A stretch of DNA of 64,000 nucleotides from Paraferrimonas sedimenticola (GCF_002282855.1 NZ_NRIR01000002.1:248001-312000); one strand, 5' to 3'; positions 45,339 through 55,075 are shown, counted from the first letter of the stretch. Numbers and translations are program-made. Notes: generated from the sequence alone by a model not told the origin.

Positions 45339-46973
45339 GTGATCCATGGATTGGCCCGACGCTGGAGTGCGTCGGGCTTATTGTTAGCAACGGTATTTTT
45401 ATTACCACTGTTAGCTTTAGTCGGACAAAGCCTATTGCCCGACGAGGCGGTATTCGCACATCTGCTCGATACCGTATTGTGGGATTACGTGTCCAACACA
45501 GTCGTGCTTGTGGCTCTGGTGGTACTGGGCAGTTTGCTCATCGGTACGCCGCTGGCTTGGCTGGTGGCCATGTGCCGTTTTCCAGGACATCGACTGTTTC
45601 AGTGGGCTTTGTTGCTACCACTGGCGATGCCGGCCTATTTGGTGGCTTACGTTTATACCGACCTACTGGATTATGCCGGTCCCGTGCAGCGCCTGCTGCG
45701 GGATGTGATGGGTTACACCAGCCCAGCCGATTACTATTTCCCCGAAGTCCGCTCCCTAGGTGGCGCTGCCATCATGATGGCCTTGGTGCTATTCCCCTAT
45801 GTTTACTTGCTAGCGAGAACCGCGTTTTTAGAGCAGTCGGTCAACCTAGTTCAAGCAAGCAGAATCATGGGGTGTAATGCCTGGCAGAGCTTTATACGTT
45901 TGAGTTTGCCCATGGTTCGCCCGGCGTTGGCCGTCGGTGCGAGTTTGGTAGCGATGGAGACCATCGCTGATTTTGCCACTGTGAATTACTTTGCCGTATC
46001 GACTTTAACCACAGCCATCTACGACACCTGGCTTGGGCTAGGTAGTTTGGGTGCCGCCGCCAAATTGTCTTGTGTGACGCTTTTGGCGGTATTCGCGGTA
46101 ATTGGCTTTGAGCGCTGGGCTCGACGCAAGCAAAAACACTATCAAAAGCAAGACGATAAGCCGGCAGATTTCGCCTATCAGCTCAAAGGCTGGCATGCGT
46201 GGGGTGCGACTGGAGTTTGCACTCTGGTATTGGCGTTGGCCTTTGTACTGCCATTTGCCGTGTTGCTGGATTACGCTATCGCCTATTTCGACTCTTCTTG
46301 GAATTCTGAATTCTTCCAGTACAGCTTTAACAGCCTGTGGATGTCGGCGCTAGTGGCGCTGTTGTGTGCAGCGATTGCGCTGTCGTTGAATTTCGTGCGA
46401 CGCATTTCGCCGCGTCCGCTCGACTCGGCAGCCCCTCGAATCGCCAGCATGGGTTACGCCATTCCTGGTACCGTTTTAGCCATTGGGGTACTTATCCCAT
46501 TAACGGCGATGGATTTTGCCATCAACGATCTCGCAGACTTCCTAGAGTGGCAGCGACCTGGGTTACTGTTATCCGGTGGTGCTTTGGCCTTGATTCTGGC
46601 CTTCACTGTGCGCTTTTGTGCGATTGCTGTGGGTAGTGTCGAAAATAGCTATAAGCGCATTTCTCCGTCATTGGACATGGCCAGCATTAGTATGGGTTGT
46701 GGTCCCGCGGGTTTGTTTGGCCGAGTGCACCTGCCCTTGTTGCGCAAAGGCGTGTTGGCGGGTAGCTTGCTAGTATTCATCGAGTGCATGAAGGAATTGC
46801 CGGCGGCTCTGTTGTTGCGTCCCATCGGCTTTGAAAACCTAGCGACCTATGTGTACCAGTTTGTCTCGGATGAAATGTTAGAGCAGGGCGCTCTGCCTGC
46901 CATCGTCATTGTGATTGTGGGTTTGATCCCCATTATTTTACTGAACCGCTCGTTAGAGCAAGCCAACCATTAA
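45339..46973 (+). CDS. fbpB: FbpB, iron(III) ABC transporter permease
   Basis: 544 residues with GTG start and AGAGGTAG before it. About 12 membrane segments in two homologous permease halves, each with an EAA-type loop (ASRIMGCNAWQSFIRLSLPMVRPAL near residue 180; ASISMGCGPAGLFGRVHLPLL near 455). This is the fused permease typical of Fbp/Sfu iron systems. 20 bp after fbpA. Confidence 0.93.
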   Translation: MIHGLARRWSASGLLLATVFLLPLLALVGQSLLPDEAVFAHLLDTVLWDYVSNTVVLVALVVLGSLLIGTPLAWLVAMCRFPGHRLFQWALLLPLAMPAYLVAYVYTDLLDYAGPVQRLLRDVMGYTSPADYYFPEVRSLGGAAIMMALVLFPYVYLLARTAFLEQSVNLVQASRIMGCNAWQSFIRLSLPMVRPALAVGASLVAMETIADFATVNYFAVSTLTTAIYDTWLGLGSLGAAAKLSCVTLLAVFAVIGFERWARRKQKHYQKQDDKPADFAYQLKGWHAWGATGVCTLVLALAFVLPFAVLLDYAIAYFDSSWNSEFFQYSFNSLWMSALVALLCAAIALSLNFVRRISPRPLDSAAPRIASMGYAIPGTVLAIGVLIPLTAMDFAINDLADFLEWQRPGLLLSGGALALILAFTVRFCAIAVGSVENSYKRISPSLDMASISMGCGPAGLFGRVHLPLLRKGVLAGSLLVFIECMKELPAALLLRPIGFENLATYVYQFVSDEMLEQGALPAIVIVIVGLIPIILLNRSLEQANH

Positions 46974-46980
46974 GCGTGCT

Positions 46981-47010
46981 ATCGGTTGAGGGTGCGATCG
47001 GTTAAGGGTG
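46981..47010 (+). repeat. 14-bp imperfect direct repeat before fbpC
   Basis: ATCGGTTGAGGGTG and ATCGGTTAAGGGTG, separated by CG, fill most of the 50-bp gap between fbpB and fbpC. Probably a small tandem duplication; no known role. Confidence 0.6.
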
Positions 47011-47023
47011 TAAGTTAAGAATT

Positions 47024-48070
47024 ATGGCCAAATTAAGCGTTACCAAAGTCTCTAGTCAGTATCAGGACAAAACCGTGTTAGACCACCTGTGTCTAACGGT
47101 TGAGTCAGGTGAGATTTTGGCGTTATTAGGTCCTTCGGGTTGCGGTAAAACCACACTTCTTAGAGCCATTTGCGGATTACAGCCAATTAGTTCTGGCAAA
47201 ATTTGCGTTGGAGAGCGTTTGCTCTCGAGTGTCGACTTTATGTTGCCATCTGAGCAGCGCGGCTTGGGCATGATTTTCCAAGACTATGCTCTGTTCCCTC
47301 ATTTAAGCGTTGCCGATAACATTGGTTTTGGCCTCAAGTCGCTTAAGAAAGTCGAGCGCCAACAACGGGTGGCGGAGATGCTTGAGTTGGTTAAACTCGA
47401 TGGTCTAGGCGAGCGATTCCCACACGAGCTCTCTGGTGGTCAGCAGCAAAGGGTTTCTATTGCCCGTGCGCTGGCTTACAAGCCGGATGTACTCTTGCTC
47501 GATGAACCTTTCTCGAACATTGACGCTCAGGTTCGTAGCCAGTTGATGCAGGAGATCCGCGAGATCCTCAAGCAGCAACGAGTGACCGCCATTTTTGTGA
47601 CTCACTCAAAAGACGAAGCCTTTGAATTTGCCGACCGTTTAGCGCTATTTAAACAGGGTCGCATTGTTCAAACCGGTACGCCTGAGCAGCTCTATTTCCA
47701 GCCAGCAGAACCTTACGTGGCTGAGTTTTTGGGGCAAGGCAATTATCTGGAAGCCGAAGTGCACTCGGAAAACCAAGTGGTAACTCCGCTTGGTTTGGTA
47801 ACTTCGAGTCGCAAGCTGGCTGCCGCTCAAGGCGAGCACATGCGTCTGTTGCTGCGTCCTCAACAAATTCAACTGGCTCCCAGTGAGCAAGGCCCTGCGG
47901 TCATTCGAGAGCGCCGTTTCTTAGGCAATTATTGCTACTACACGGTAGAGTTGGCCGAGCACAAATTGCAGGTGCGCTCGCAACAGACCCAGCTAGAGCT
48001 GGGACAAAGCGTCTCCTTGTCGACTCATGCTCACCCCTTAGTTTTGTTCCCGAATGTTTCCAAAGCCTAA
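47024..48070 (+). CDS. fbpC: FbpC, iron(III) ABC transporter ATPase
   Basis: 348 residues. Walker A GPSGCGKTTLL near residue 36, Q-loop IFQDYALFPHLSV, signature LSGGQQQRVSIARAL near 136, Walker B VLLLDEPFSNID, H-loop VTHSKDEAF. The C-terminal third is a TOBE-type regulatory domain (LLLRPQQIQLAPSEQG). It energises FbpB. Confidence 0.94.
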   Translation: MAKLSVTKVSSQYQDKTVLDHLCLTVESGEILALLGPSGCGKTTLLRAICGLQPISSGKICVGERLLSSVDFMLPSEQRGLGMIFQDYALFPHLSVADNIGFGLKSLKKVERQQRVAEMLELVKLDGLGERFPHELSGGQQQRVSIARALAYKPDVLLLDEPFSNIDAQVRSQLMQEIREILKQQRVTAIFVTHSKDEAFEFADRLALFKQGRIVQTGTPEQLYFQPAEPYVAEFLGQGNYLEAEVHSENQVVTPLGLVTSSRKLAAAQGEHMRLLLRPQQIQLAPSEQGPAVIRERRFLGNYCYYTVELAEHKLQVRSQQTQLELGQSVSLSTHAHPLVLFPNVSKA

Positions 48071-48144
48071 CTTTGAGTGATTTTCCACCTTGTCAGTGCT
48101 AGATTGGCTTCACAACAATAGGCAGCACAAGAACAAGAGGGAAC

Positions 48145-49830
48145 ATGAGACTAATCATTGCCTTAATTGGCTTTATCAGTTTTTCGGTCAGTGCGTTTGA
48201 CCGCGTGACAGGCCACGAATTCGCCAGTCGCTCAGAGGTATACGGTACCAACGGCATGGTGGCTACCAGCCAACCGCTGGCCACTCAAATTGGTCTAGAC
48301 GTGCTTAAAGAAGGTGGGTCTGCGCTGGATGCCGCGATTGCTGCCAACGCCGCGCTTGGGTTAATGGAGCCAACCGGCTGTGGTATCGGTGGCGATTTAT
48401 TCGCCATCGTCTGGAGCGCCAAAGACAAAAAGCTTTATGGCTACAATGGTTCTGGCCGCTCACCTTTGTCGCTCACCCTCAAAGATTTCCAAGACAAGGG
48501 CTTAACCTCGATCCCGGCCCACGGTCCTTTGCCCGTGTCGGTTCCTGGTACAGTGGACGCTTGGTTTGCGCTGCACGATAAATTTGGCGAGTTGCCAATG
48601 TCGCGTTTGCTGCAACCGGCAATCGACTATGCTGAGGCTGGATTTCCCGTATCTGAGTTGATTTCCTATTATCTCAATCGCTCAGCCCCCAAATTGTCCA
48701 AGTTCCCAAACTTCTCTGAGACCTTCATGCCTAACGGTCGCATGCCGGCCACTGGCGAGATCTTCAAGAATCCCGACTTAGCTAATAGCTATCGTCTGAT
48801 CGCTCGCGATGGTCGTGATGCGTTTTACAAAGGCGATATTGCCAAGGCCATCGACAGCTACATGAAAGACAACGATGGTTACCTGAACTACAAAGACTTG
48901 GAGAGCCACAAGGGCGAATGGGTTGAGCCAGTGCCTGCGGATTATCGCGGCGTGACTCTGTGGGAATTACCGCCTAATGGTCAGGGCATTGCCGCTCAGC
49001 AAATCCTAAAAATCCTAGAAGGCTACGACATTGCCAGCATGGACCGTTTTGGCGTTGAGTTTGCTCACTTGTTTATCGAAGCTAAGAAATTGGCCTTTGA
49101 AGATCGCGCCAAATTTTACGCCGACCCTGATTTTCACGACATTCCAGTGATGGAGTTGGTGTCGGCCAAGTACGCCGACGAGCGTCGTAAGCTGATTGAC
49201 CCCAATAAGGCGATGAAAGCGGTTGAAGCGGGCAATCCTGCGTTGCTGCACGGCGATACCATCTATTTAACCACCGCCGATAAAGACGGCAATATGGTGT
49301 CACTGATTCAGTCTAACTATCGCGGCATGGGCTCGGGCATGACGCCAACAGGCACAGGGTTTGTACTGCAAGACCGAGGTGAAATGTTCAACTTGGAGCC
49401 TGGTCACCTAAACTCCTATGCGCCGGGCAAACGTCCATTTCACACCATTATTCCGGCGTTTATCACCAAAGACGGCAAGCCGTGGATAAGCTATGGCGTG
49501 ATGGGTGGTGCCACGCAACCACAGATGCACGCTCAAGTGCTGATCAACATGGTCGACTTTGGCATGAATCTGCAGGAAGCCGGTGATGCACCGCGTATTT
49601 TACACACAGGCTCGAGCCAACCAACGGGCGAGAAGATGACCGATGGTGGTGTGGTGAGTCTGGAGTCTGGGTACTCTTGGGAATTTCGTCGTGGCTTGAT
49701 GGAGAAAGGCCATGTGCTGAAAGACGCAGTAGGGCCTTATGGTGGTTATCAAGCGATTCGCCGCGATGACAATGGCGCTTATGCTGGTGCTTCTGAGAGT
49801 CGCAAAGACGGACAGGCAGCGGGTTACTAA
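48145..49830 (+). CDS. ggt: Gamma-glutamyltransferase family protein (Ntn hydrolase)
   Basis: 561 residues. Signal peptide ~1-17 (LIIALIGFISFSVSA), so periplasmic. N-terminal block GMVATSQPLATQIGLDVLKEGGSALDAAIA. Autocleavage/nucleophile Thr in LHGDTIYLTTAD near residue 375, followed by GMGSGMTPTGTGF. The DTIYL version, without the E. coli TTHYS, belongs to the GGT-like acylase branch. So classic glutathione transpeptidase activity is likely but not certain. GAGGGA before the ATG. Single-gene unit. Confidence 0.88.
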   Translation: MRLIIALIGFISFSVSAFDRVTGHEFASRSEVYGTNGMVATSQPLATQIGLDVLKEGGSALDAAIAANAALGLMEPTGCGIGGDLFAIVWSAKDKKLYGYNGSGRSPLSLTLKDFQDKGLTSIPAHGPLPVSVPGTVDAWFALHDKFGELPMSRLLQPAIDYAEAGFPVSELISYYLNRSAPKLSKFPNFSETFMPNGRMPATGEIFKNPDLANSYRLIARDGRDAFYKGDIAKAIDSYMKDNDGYLNYKDLESHKGEWVEPVPADYRGVTLWELPPNGQGIAAQQILKILEGYDIASMDRFGVEFAHLFIEAKKLAFEDRAKFYADPDFHDIPVMELVSAKYADERRKLIDPNKAMKAVEAGNPALLHGDTIYLTTADKDGNMVSLIQSNYRGMGSGMTPTGTGFVLQDRGEMFNLEPGHLNSYAPGKRPFHTIIPAFITKDGKPWISYGVMGGATQPQMHAQVLINMVDFGMNLQEAGDAPRILHTGSSQPTGEKMTDGGVVSLESGYSWEFRRGLMEKGHVLKDAVGPYGGYQAIRRDDNGAYAGASESRKDGQAAGY

Positions 49831-49917
49831 GTTTGATCTTGTTGGCAGTAAAATCGTCAACAACCTGTGATAATGCCGACAAAATAATCATTGGATGAAT
49901 CAATGGAAGCAGTAAAA

Positions 49918-50841
49918 ATGGCACGACAACAATCGGGTCTGTGCGCCGAGGGCAACTTGCACAGTGTGTATCTTATGTTTCACGCGCAAGAGGGCGTGGA
50001 GCAAGAACTACGTCCCTGCCTCGCCAGTGTGGCTCGTTTTATCGAAGAGCTCACCGACCAGTACACAGAGCCTGCGTTTAATGGCTTTTTGGCGGTTGGG
50101 GCGAATTATTGGGATACCCTTTACCCGGGTGCGCGCCCGCTAGGTCTTAAGCCGTTTCCAAGCATGAGCAAGGAACACCGCGAAGCACCGGCATTCGAGT
50201 ACGATTTGTTTGTTCATTTGCGCTGTGACCGTTATGACATCAACCATCTGGTGGCCAATCAAGTGGTCAACATGCTGTCAGGCTTGATGACCCTGGTTGA
50301 CGAAGAGCGTGGCTTCCGCTTCTTGGAAAACCGAGACTTAACCGGCTTTGTGGATGGCACAGAGAATCCTCAAGGCAGTCACCGCGCTGAGGTGGCGATT
50401 GTCGACAAAGAAGACCGTCAGTTTGCTGGTGGTAGCTATATTCACACCCAAAAGTTTGTCCATGATTTGTCTCGTTGGAACCGTTTACCGGTGAAGCAGC
50501 AAGAAGACATTATCGGTCGAACCAAAGAAGACAACATTGAGTACGCTTCGGCGGACAAGCCACTGACCAGTCATGTTAAGCGCGTGAACCTCAAGGATAG
50601 CGACGGAAACTCGATGGAAATTCTGCGTCAAAGCATGCCTTTTGGTGGTGTCGCAACCCAGGGATTGTTCTTTATTTCCCTGTGCCGTAACTCAGATAAC
50701 TTTGAGGCCATGCTGAAGTCTATGGTGCACGGTGATGGCGAAGGTCATTACGATCACTTGATGGACTTTACTCAAGCGGTAACCGGTTCGGCCTTTTTTG
50801 CGCCAAGCCTAGATTTCCTGGACAGTTTTGCCGACGACTAA
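49918..50841 (+). CDS. yfeX: DyP-type haem peroxidase (YfeX-like)
   Basis: 307 residues. GFVDGTENP (GxxDG motif with distal Asp) near 142-150; proximal haem His in TSHVKRVNL near 219; distal Arg in ILRQSMPFGG. The start is placed at the ATG at 49918 (MARQQSGL), matching the YfeX N-terminus MSQVQSG and with GGAAG 8 bases before it; ATG at 49903 and TTG at 49891 are alternatives. Cytosolic B-class DyP. A bidirectional terminator follows. Confidence 0.92.
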   Translation: MARQQSGLCAEGNLHSVYLMFHAQEGVEQELRPCLASVARFIEELTDQYTEPAFNGFLAVGANYWDTLYPGARPLGLKPFPSMSKEHREAPAFEYDLFVHLRCDRYDINHLVANQVVNMLSGLMTLVDEERGFRFLENRDLTGFVDGTENPQGSHRAEVAIVDKEDRQFAGGSYIHTQKFVHDLSRWNRLPVKQQEDIIGRTKEDNIEYASADKPLTSHVKRVNLKDSDGNSMEILRQSMPFGGVATQGLFFISLCRNSDNFEAMLKSMVHGDGEGHYDHLMDFTQAVTGSAFFAPSLDFLDSFADD

Positions 50842-50858
50842 GGTCTTTCGAAAACGCA

Positions 50859-50885
50859 AAAGCGAGCCGGATGGCTCGCTTTTGT
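50859..50885. terminator. Bidirectional terminator between the DyP gene and argR
   Basis: Stem AAAGCGAGCC / GGCTCGCTTT with loop GGAT; flanked by As and Ts so it can serve both convergent genes. Confidence 0.92.
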
Positions 50886-50901
50886 TGTTTTGGTGCTTTG
50901 A

Positions 50902-51372
50902 TTAACGACTGAAGTTAAACAACTCGCACACGGTTTCTAGGGTGTGCTGAATGCGACTGGCGTCCGCTGGTGCGATGAAAATGGTGTCATCGCCGGCGAT
51001 GGTGCCAAGAATGCCGTCGGCTTTGCCAATTGAGTCGAGCAAGCGAGCAATCAGCTGGGCGGCACCTGGGCTGGTACGCACCACTATCATGGCGTTGTTG
51101 TGGTCGACGTCGATCACTAGGTTTTTCAGCGGGCTTCCTGCAGTCGGCACACCGAGTTCGGCCGGCAAACAATACACCATTTCTTGTTTGGCGTTGCGAG
51201 TACGCACCGCGCCAAACTTGCTGAGCATACGGCTCACTTTGGATTGGTTAATGCTGGCGAAGCCTTGGGCTTGCAGGGCGTTTACGATTTCCCCTTGCGA
51301 GCCAAACTTCTCTTGTTTTAGCAGCGCTTTAAAGGCCTTAATCAGGTCGTCCTGGTTGGATTGAGTACGCAT
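50902..51372 (-). CDS. argR: ArgR, arginine repressor
   Basis: 156 residues. N-terminal winged helix ([36 protein letters not shown]) and C-terminal arginine-binding hexamerisation domain with [13 protein letters not shown]. Controls arginine synthesis and catabolism and helps XerCD recombination in relatives. Divergent from mdh with 254 bp between, the same arrangement as in E. coli and Shewanella. Confidence 0.97.
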   Translation of the reverse strand: MRTQSNQDDLIKAFKALLKQEKFGSQGEIVNALQAQGFASINQSKVSRMLSKFGAVRTRNAKQEMVYCLPAELGVPTAGSPLKNLVIDVDHNNAMIVVRTSPGAAQLIARLLDSIGKADGILGTIAGDDTIFIAPADASRIQHTLETVCELFNFSR

Positions 51373-51626
51373 ATCTGCCTTTTGTTATTCAGTTTTTCGA
51401 GTGATCCTGCCCAGTTTATGCATATCTGTCAAACATTAGTTAACCTTATTGAATAGTTATGCGTTCATTTAAGTTTCCACCTTGAACGAAATTTGACCTG
51501 ATTGCCGCTGGGATTGATTGCACTTTATGCCTTGATCCAGTAAGGTTTGGCCACACCCAAAAGCTGCGATCGGCATCACATTTGCGACGCAAGAATAATG
51601 ATATCCACGGATAATTGGAGATAAGT

Positions 51627-52565
51627 ATGAAAGTTGCTGTATTGGGCGCTGCTGGCGGTATCGGCCAGGCTCTGGCTCTACTGCTGAAAAACCGTCTTCC
51701 TAAAGGTTCTGAGTTGGCCTTGTACGACATTGCCCCTGTTACTCCAGGTGTTGCTGCCGATCTTAGCCACATCCCAACTGACGTTAGCGTGAAAGGTTAC
51801 GCTGGCGAAGACGCCTCTCCTGCACTTAAAGGTGCTGATGTTGTACTTATCTCTGCTGGCGTTGCTCGCAAGCCAGGCATGGACCGCTCTGACCTGTTTA
51901 ACATCAACGCTGGTATCGTGCGCAGCCTGATTCAAGCAGTTGCTGATAACTGTCCGAACGCTTTGATTGGTCTTATCACCAACCCGGTAAACACCACAGT
52001 AGCTATCGCTGCCGAAGTGCTTAAGAAAGCTGGCGTTTATGACAAGCGCAAGCTATTTGGTGTAACCACTTTGGATGTCATTCGCGCTGAAACCTTCATT
52101 GCCGAAGCCAAAGGTCTGGACGTCGACAAGGTGCGTTTGAACGTCATCGGTGGTCACTCTGGTGTGACTATTCTGCCTTTGCTTTCTCAAGTAGAAGGCG
52201 TTGAGTTTAGCGACGAAGAAGTGGCTGCTCTGACTCACCGCATTCAAAATGCTGGTACCGAAGTGGTAGAAGCCAAAGCGGGCGGTGGTTCTGCAACCCT
52301 TTCCATGGGTCAAGCGGCATGTCGTTTTGGCCTGTCATTGATCAAAGGCCTACAAGGCGAAGATAACGTTGTCGAGTGCGCTTACGTCGAAGGCGAGGGA
52401 GAACACTCTCAGTTCTTCGCGCAGCCAGTTAAGCTTGGCAAAGACGGCGTTGAAGCAGTATTGCCTTACGGCGAGTTGAGCGATTTCGAAGTCAAAGCTC
52501 GCGACGAAATGCTGGACACTTTGAAAGGTGATATCCAATTGGGTATTGAGTTTGTTCAAAGCTAA
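51627..52565 (+). CDS. mdh: Malate dehydrogenase
   Basis: 312 residues, NAD-dependent TCA-cycle enzyme. [14 protein letters not shown] nucleotide-binding loop; substrate Arg in [18 protein letters not shown]; catalytic His in [11 protein letters not shown] (~177). The ATG at 51627 with GGAGATA upstream is preferred over the TTG at 51615. Length equals E. coli Mdh. A strong terminator follows. Confidence 0.98.
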   Translation: MKVAVLGAAGGIGQALALLLKNRLPKGSELALYDIAPVTPGVAADLSHIPTDVSVKGYAGEDASPALKGADVVLISAGVARKPGMDRSDLFNINAGIVRSLIQAVADNCPNALIGLITNPVNTTVAIAAEVLKKAGVYDKRKLFGVTTLDVIRAETFIAEAKGLDVDKVRLNVIGGHSGVTILPLLSQVEGVEFSDEEVAALTHRIQNAGTEVVEAKAGGGSATLSMGQAACRFGLSLIKGLQGEDNVVECAYVEGEGEHSQFFAQPVKLGKDGVEAVLPYGELSDFEVKARDEMLDTLKGDIQLGIEFVQS

Positions 52566-52581
52566 GCCGCATTCTGGCTAG

Positions 52582-52611
52582 AAAATGCCCGCTTTTTAGC
52601 GGGCATTTTTG
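52582..52611 (+). terminator. Rho-independent terminator after mdh
   Basis: Stem AAAATGCCCGC / GCGGGCATTTTT with a TTTTTA loop. Confidence 0.93.
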
Positions 52612-52717
52612 TTCCCAAAATTTGCTGCTACTGTTTGTTGATTTGTGATGCTGATTTGTTACCAGTAAACACGTGATTTTATGACTTGGTATGCACAAAG
52701 GTTTCTAGATCCCCGCC

Positions 52718-52733
52718 AGTGATCCACATCACT
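52718..52733. promoter_or_regulatory. CRP-like binding site upstream of apbE
   Basis: AGTGATCCACATCACT contains GTGA-N6-TCAC with exact CRP spacing (8 of the 10 core bases). It is about 83 bp before the apbE start. In Shewanella-type bacteria CRP drives anaerobic respiration genes, which fits a cytochrome unit. Function is inferred. Confidence 0.5.
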
Positions 52734-52808
52734 TTCACTAAAACGCTAACTTTTGTATTTAGCTAATCAAGGCAAACTCTGGGCTAATCCCGATGTTTGG
52801 AAGCCTTG

Positions 52809-53831
52809 ATGTTGTTAGTTCGCTCTATTTCCCTTTGTTTTGTCTTTTGCTGCCTGTGTCTATTAAGCAGTACGCTTAATGCTGCGGATAAGCGCATTGA
52901 GCTGATTCAAGGCAAGACCATGGGGTCCGACTATTCGGTGCGATATCTGGCGACTGGTGAGATTCCCTCACAATCTGAGATTCACGCCGGCATCGAAGCC
53001 GAAATCGAGATTGTTAACCAATCCATGTCAACTTGGAGAAAACACTCCGAGATCTCTCAGTACAACCGAAGCCGGAGTACTGAGCCTGTCGCAATGTCGC
53101 GTGAGTTTGTTGTCGTTTTAAAAGAGGCCATTCGCTTAGCCGAGATTACTGGCGGAGCACTCGATGTTACCGTCGGGCCGCTAGTTAACGCTTGGGGCTT
53201 TGGCGAACAAGGCAAACGATTCACTGCTCCAGATTACAGAGCCGTGATGGCAGCAAACGAATTGGTCGGCATCGAGAACATTCAACTTAACGGGAATTCA
53301 GTCCGTAAAACCAAGCCTGGTACCCAGATAAACCTCTCAGCCATCGCCAAGGGGTATGCAGTAGACCGTGTTGCTGACTACATGCTGGCCCATGGGGTAA
53401 AGAATTTTGTCGTAGATATTGGCGGCGAGCTCAGAGTACACGGGCAAAAAAGCGAACATCAACCTTGGCCTGTTGTTATCGGGTCTCCTATAGAGTCCCT
53501 CGCGAATATAGAGCTATCAGTGTCAGATGTCGGAATTGCGACTTCTGGAAATTACAAACAGTTCTACGAAAGCGATGGTCAGTATATTCACCACATTATG
53601 GATCCAAGAGCGGCAGGACCTGTCGAGACCAAAATCATTTCGGCCACAGTTATCCACGAAAGCTGCATGACGGCGGATGGTTTAGCGACTGCTTCATTTG
53701 TGCTTGGAAGCAAATTCACTTTGGAGATGGCTGAGAAATACGGCCTCGCGATTCTTTTAATTGAACAGGGCGATGAAGGACTTGTTGTACACAAAAGTTC
53801 TGCATTTCAAAAGTTTTTAAAAAACCAATAA
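52809..53831 (+). CDS. apbE: ApbE-family FAD:protein FMN transferase
   Basis: 340 residues. Signal peptide ~1-26 (cleavage near LNA|AD), so periplasmic. GKTMGSDYSVRY near the mature start; flavin-binding NLSAIAKGYAVDRVADYM; GGELRVHG; Mg-site block MTADGLATASFVLG. ApbE attaches FMN to Thr/Ser of respiratory subunits such as NqrB/C and RnfG. GGAAG lies 5 bases before the ATG at 52809; a TTG at 52797 is less likely. The next gene encodes a diheme lipoprotein, 67 bp away. Confidence 0.92.
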   Translation: MLLVRSISLCFVFCCLCLLSSTLNAADKRIELIQGKTMGSDYSVRYLATGEIPSQSEIHAGIEAEIEIVNQSMSTWRKHSEISQYNRSRSTEPVAMSREFVVVLKEAIRLAEITGGALDVTVGPLVNAWGFGEQGKRFTAPDYRAVMAANELVGIENIQLNGNSVRKTKPGTQINLSAIAKGYAVDRVADYMLAHGVKNFVVDIGGELRVHGQKSEHQPWPVVIGSPIESLANIELSVSDVGIATSGNYKQFYESDGQYIHHIMDPRAAGPVETKIISATVIHESCMTADGLATASFVLGSKFTLEMAEKYGLAILLIEQGDEGLVVHKSSAFQKFLKNQ

Positions 53832-53854
53832 ATGGGCTGCGACAGTTTATTGGT
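53822..53854 (+). repeat. Inverted repeat at the apbE stop codon
   Basis: Perfect 10-bp arms AACCAATAAA / TTTATTGGTT around a 13-base loop. The left arm contains the apbE stop codon. AT-rich and without a T-run, so it is more likely an RNA-processing or stability element between the two genes than a terminator. Confidence 0.55.
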
Positions 53855-53898
53855 TGTTTCGATTTAGTACGCAGAAAAACAATAATTAGTGGTATGTA

Positions 53899-55014
53899 AT
53901 GATGAACAAAAAACTATTAGTAACTGCTTTAGCAGCAAGTATCACACTTGGTCTTGCCGGTTGTAGCGATGACACCGACACTTCAGGATTAGAGCAACAG
54001 ATCGCGGATCTAACTGCTCAGAACGACGAATTAACTCAAGAGACAGTTGCGCTAGCGGCGAAGGCTGAGAGCTACATCAGCACCTTCCAGCAGCAGTGTG
54101 ACAATATCGGTATCAAGTTTGATTATGTCGATCCGAATGCATCTGCTCCAGCGCAGTTTGCGGCCTATGGTGCATTAGCCTCTTCTGAAACCGTTCACAT
54201 GGGTATTGATGCTTGCTTAAGCTGTCACCAAGGCAAGATTGAAGCCGATCCTAAACACCAGGTTCGCAACTGGAAAGACGATAAAGATTGTCAGAGCTGT
54301 CACCCAGCACAGGTGACCAACAAAGCAGAAAGTCCTTGGGGCGACATCACTTTCGCATCGGGTGCGAACTACTTCTACGGAACCGCTTCATACTCGGATC
54401 CTCAGTTCTTGAGCCAACGCATGAACGGCAAGACTAAGATTTGGGTTGAGCTGGAAAACATGGATCCGAACTACCTAGATTACTATCCAGAAGCGGCAAC
54501 TACCCTAGAAGAAGCTTGTAATTCGCCAAGTCGTGAAAACATCCACACCATGTTCCCGGATAACGGTAAAGAGCATCGAGTATACGGTAACTCTTTGGGT
54601 GTTAAGACCATCGCCACTGTTCGCGAAGAAAAAGACGCTGAAGGCAACATCGTTCAACGCCCTAATATTGCTGTATTTGGATTCGGCCTAGACATCGATA
54701 AGGATACTGGCAAGCAAACTTCCGGCATGACTATTAGTAACAACAATACTTGTCAAGCTGCTGTTATGCAGGGCGAAGCAGTATTGGAATACTACGAGTA
54801 CGATTCACTAGAGCAAGTTAAGTTTGAGCGTAACAAAGGTGCGCGTATTCTTGTAAAAACTGACTTAGTCGGTACCAGCTTGCGCAATGCATTCTTCCAG
54901 CCGCTAGAAGGCATGGACGATCAAACTGCTATCGACCCTGCGACAGTGAATTGGGATGACGTTGCTTGGTGCTCGCTGAAATTCGATGTGGATCAGATTG
55001 TACCTCTAGGTTAA
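53899..55014 (+). CDS. Diheme c-type cytochrome lipoprotein, unrecognised family
   Basis: 371 residues. Lipoprotein signal with lipobox LAGC (Cys22) followed by SDD, so probably outer-membrane sorted. A heptad-rich coiled coil at ~30-62 (LEQQIADLTAQNDELTQET). Two haem sites CLSCH (106-110) and CQSCH (131-135), each with a free His ahead (His100, His120) that could be the second axial ligand. Four further Cys (C67, EEACNS, NTCQAA, AWCSL) may form two disulfides. The ~230-residue C-terminal domain resembles nothing I can name. It is next to apbE and behind a CRP-like site. A role in periplasmic or surface electron transfer is inference. Confidence 0.72.
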   Translation: MMNKKLLVTALAASITLGLAGCSDDTDTSGLEQQIADLTAQNDELTQETVALAAKAESYISTFQQQCDNIGIKFDYVDPNASAPAQFAAYGALASSETVHMGIDACLSCHQGKIEADPKHQVRNWKDDKDCQSCHPAQVTNKAESPWGDITFASGANYFYGTASYSDPQFLSQRMNGKTKIWVELENMDPNYLDYYPEAATTLEEACNSPSRENIHTMFPDNGKEHRVYGNSLGVKTIATVREEKDAEGNIVQRPNIAVFGFGLDIDKDTGKQTSGMTISNNNTCQAAVMQGEAVLEYYEYDSLEQVKFERNKGARILVKTDLVGTSLRNAFFQPLEGMDDQTAIDPATVNWDDVAWCSLKFDVDQIVPLG

Positions 55015-55041
55015 TCGTTCCTGTAATGAAGTGATTTTGAG

Positions 55042-55075
55042 AAAGGGTAGTTAGTACGGCTAGCTGCCCTTTTTG
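55042..55075 (+). terminator. Rho-independent terminator after the diheme lipoprotein gene
   Basis: 13-bp stem beginning AAAGGG and ending CCCTTT (two wobble pairs), loop TACGG, then TTTTT. Confidence 0.85.

Noticed and set aside
49891-49917. Longer N-terminus for the DyP peroxidase
   Set aside because: Alignment with the YfeX start favours the ATG at 49918, although the ATG at 49903 cannot be excluded.
51450-51463. ARG box TGAATAGTTATGCG between argR and mdh
   Set aside because: Only 11 of 14 core positions match and no second box is found at the usual 3-bp spacing; too weak to list as a feature.
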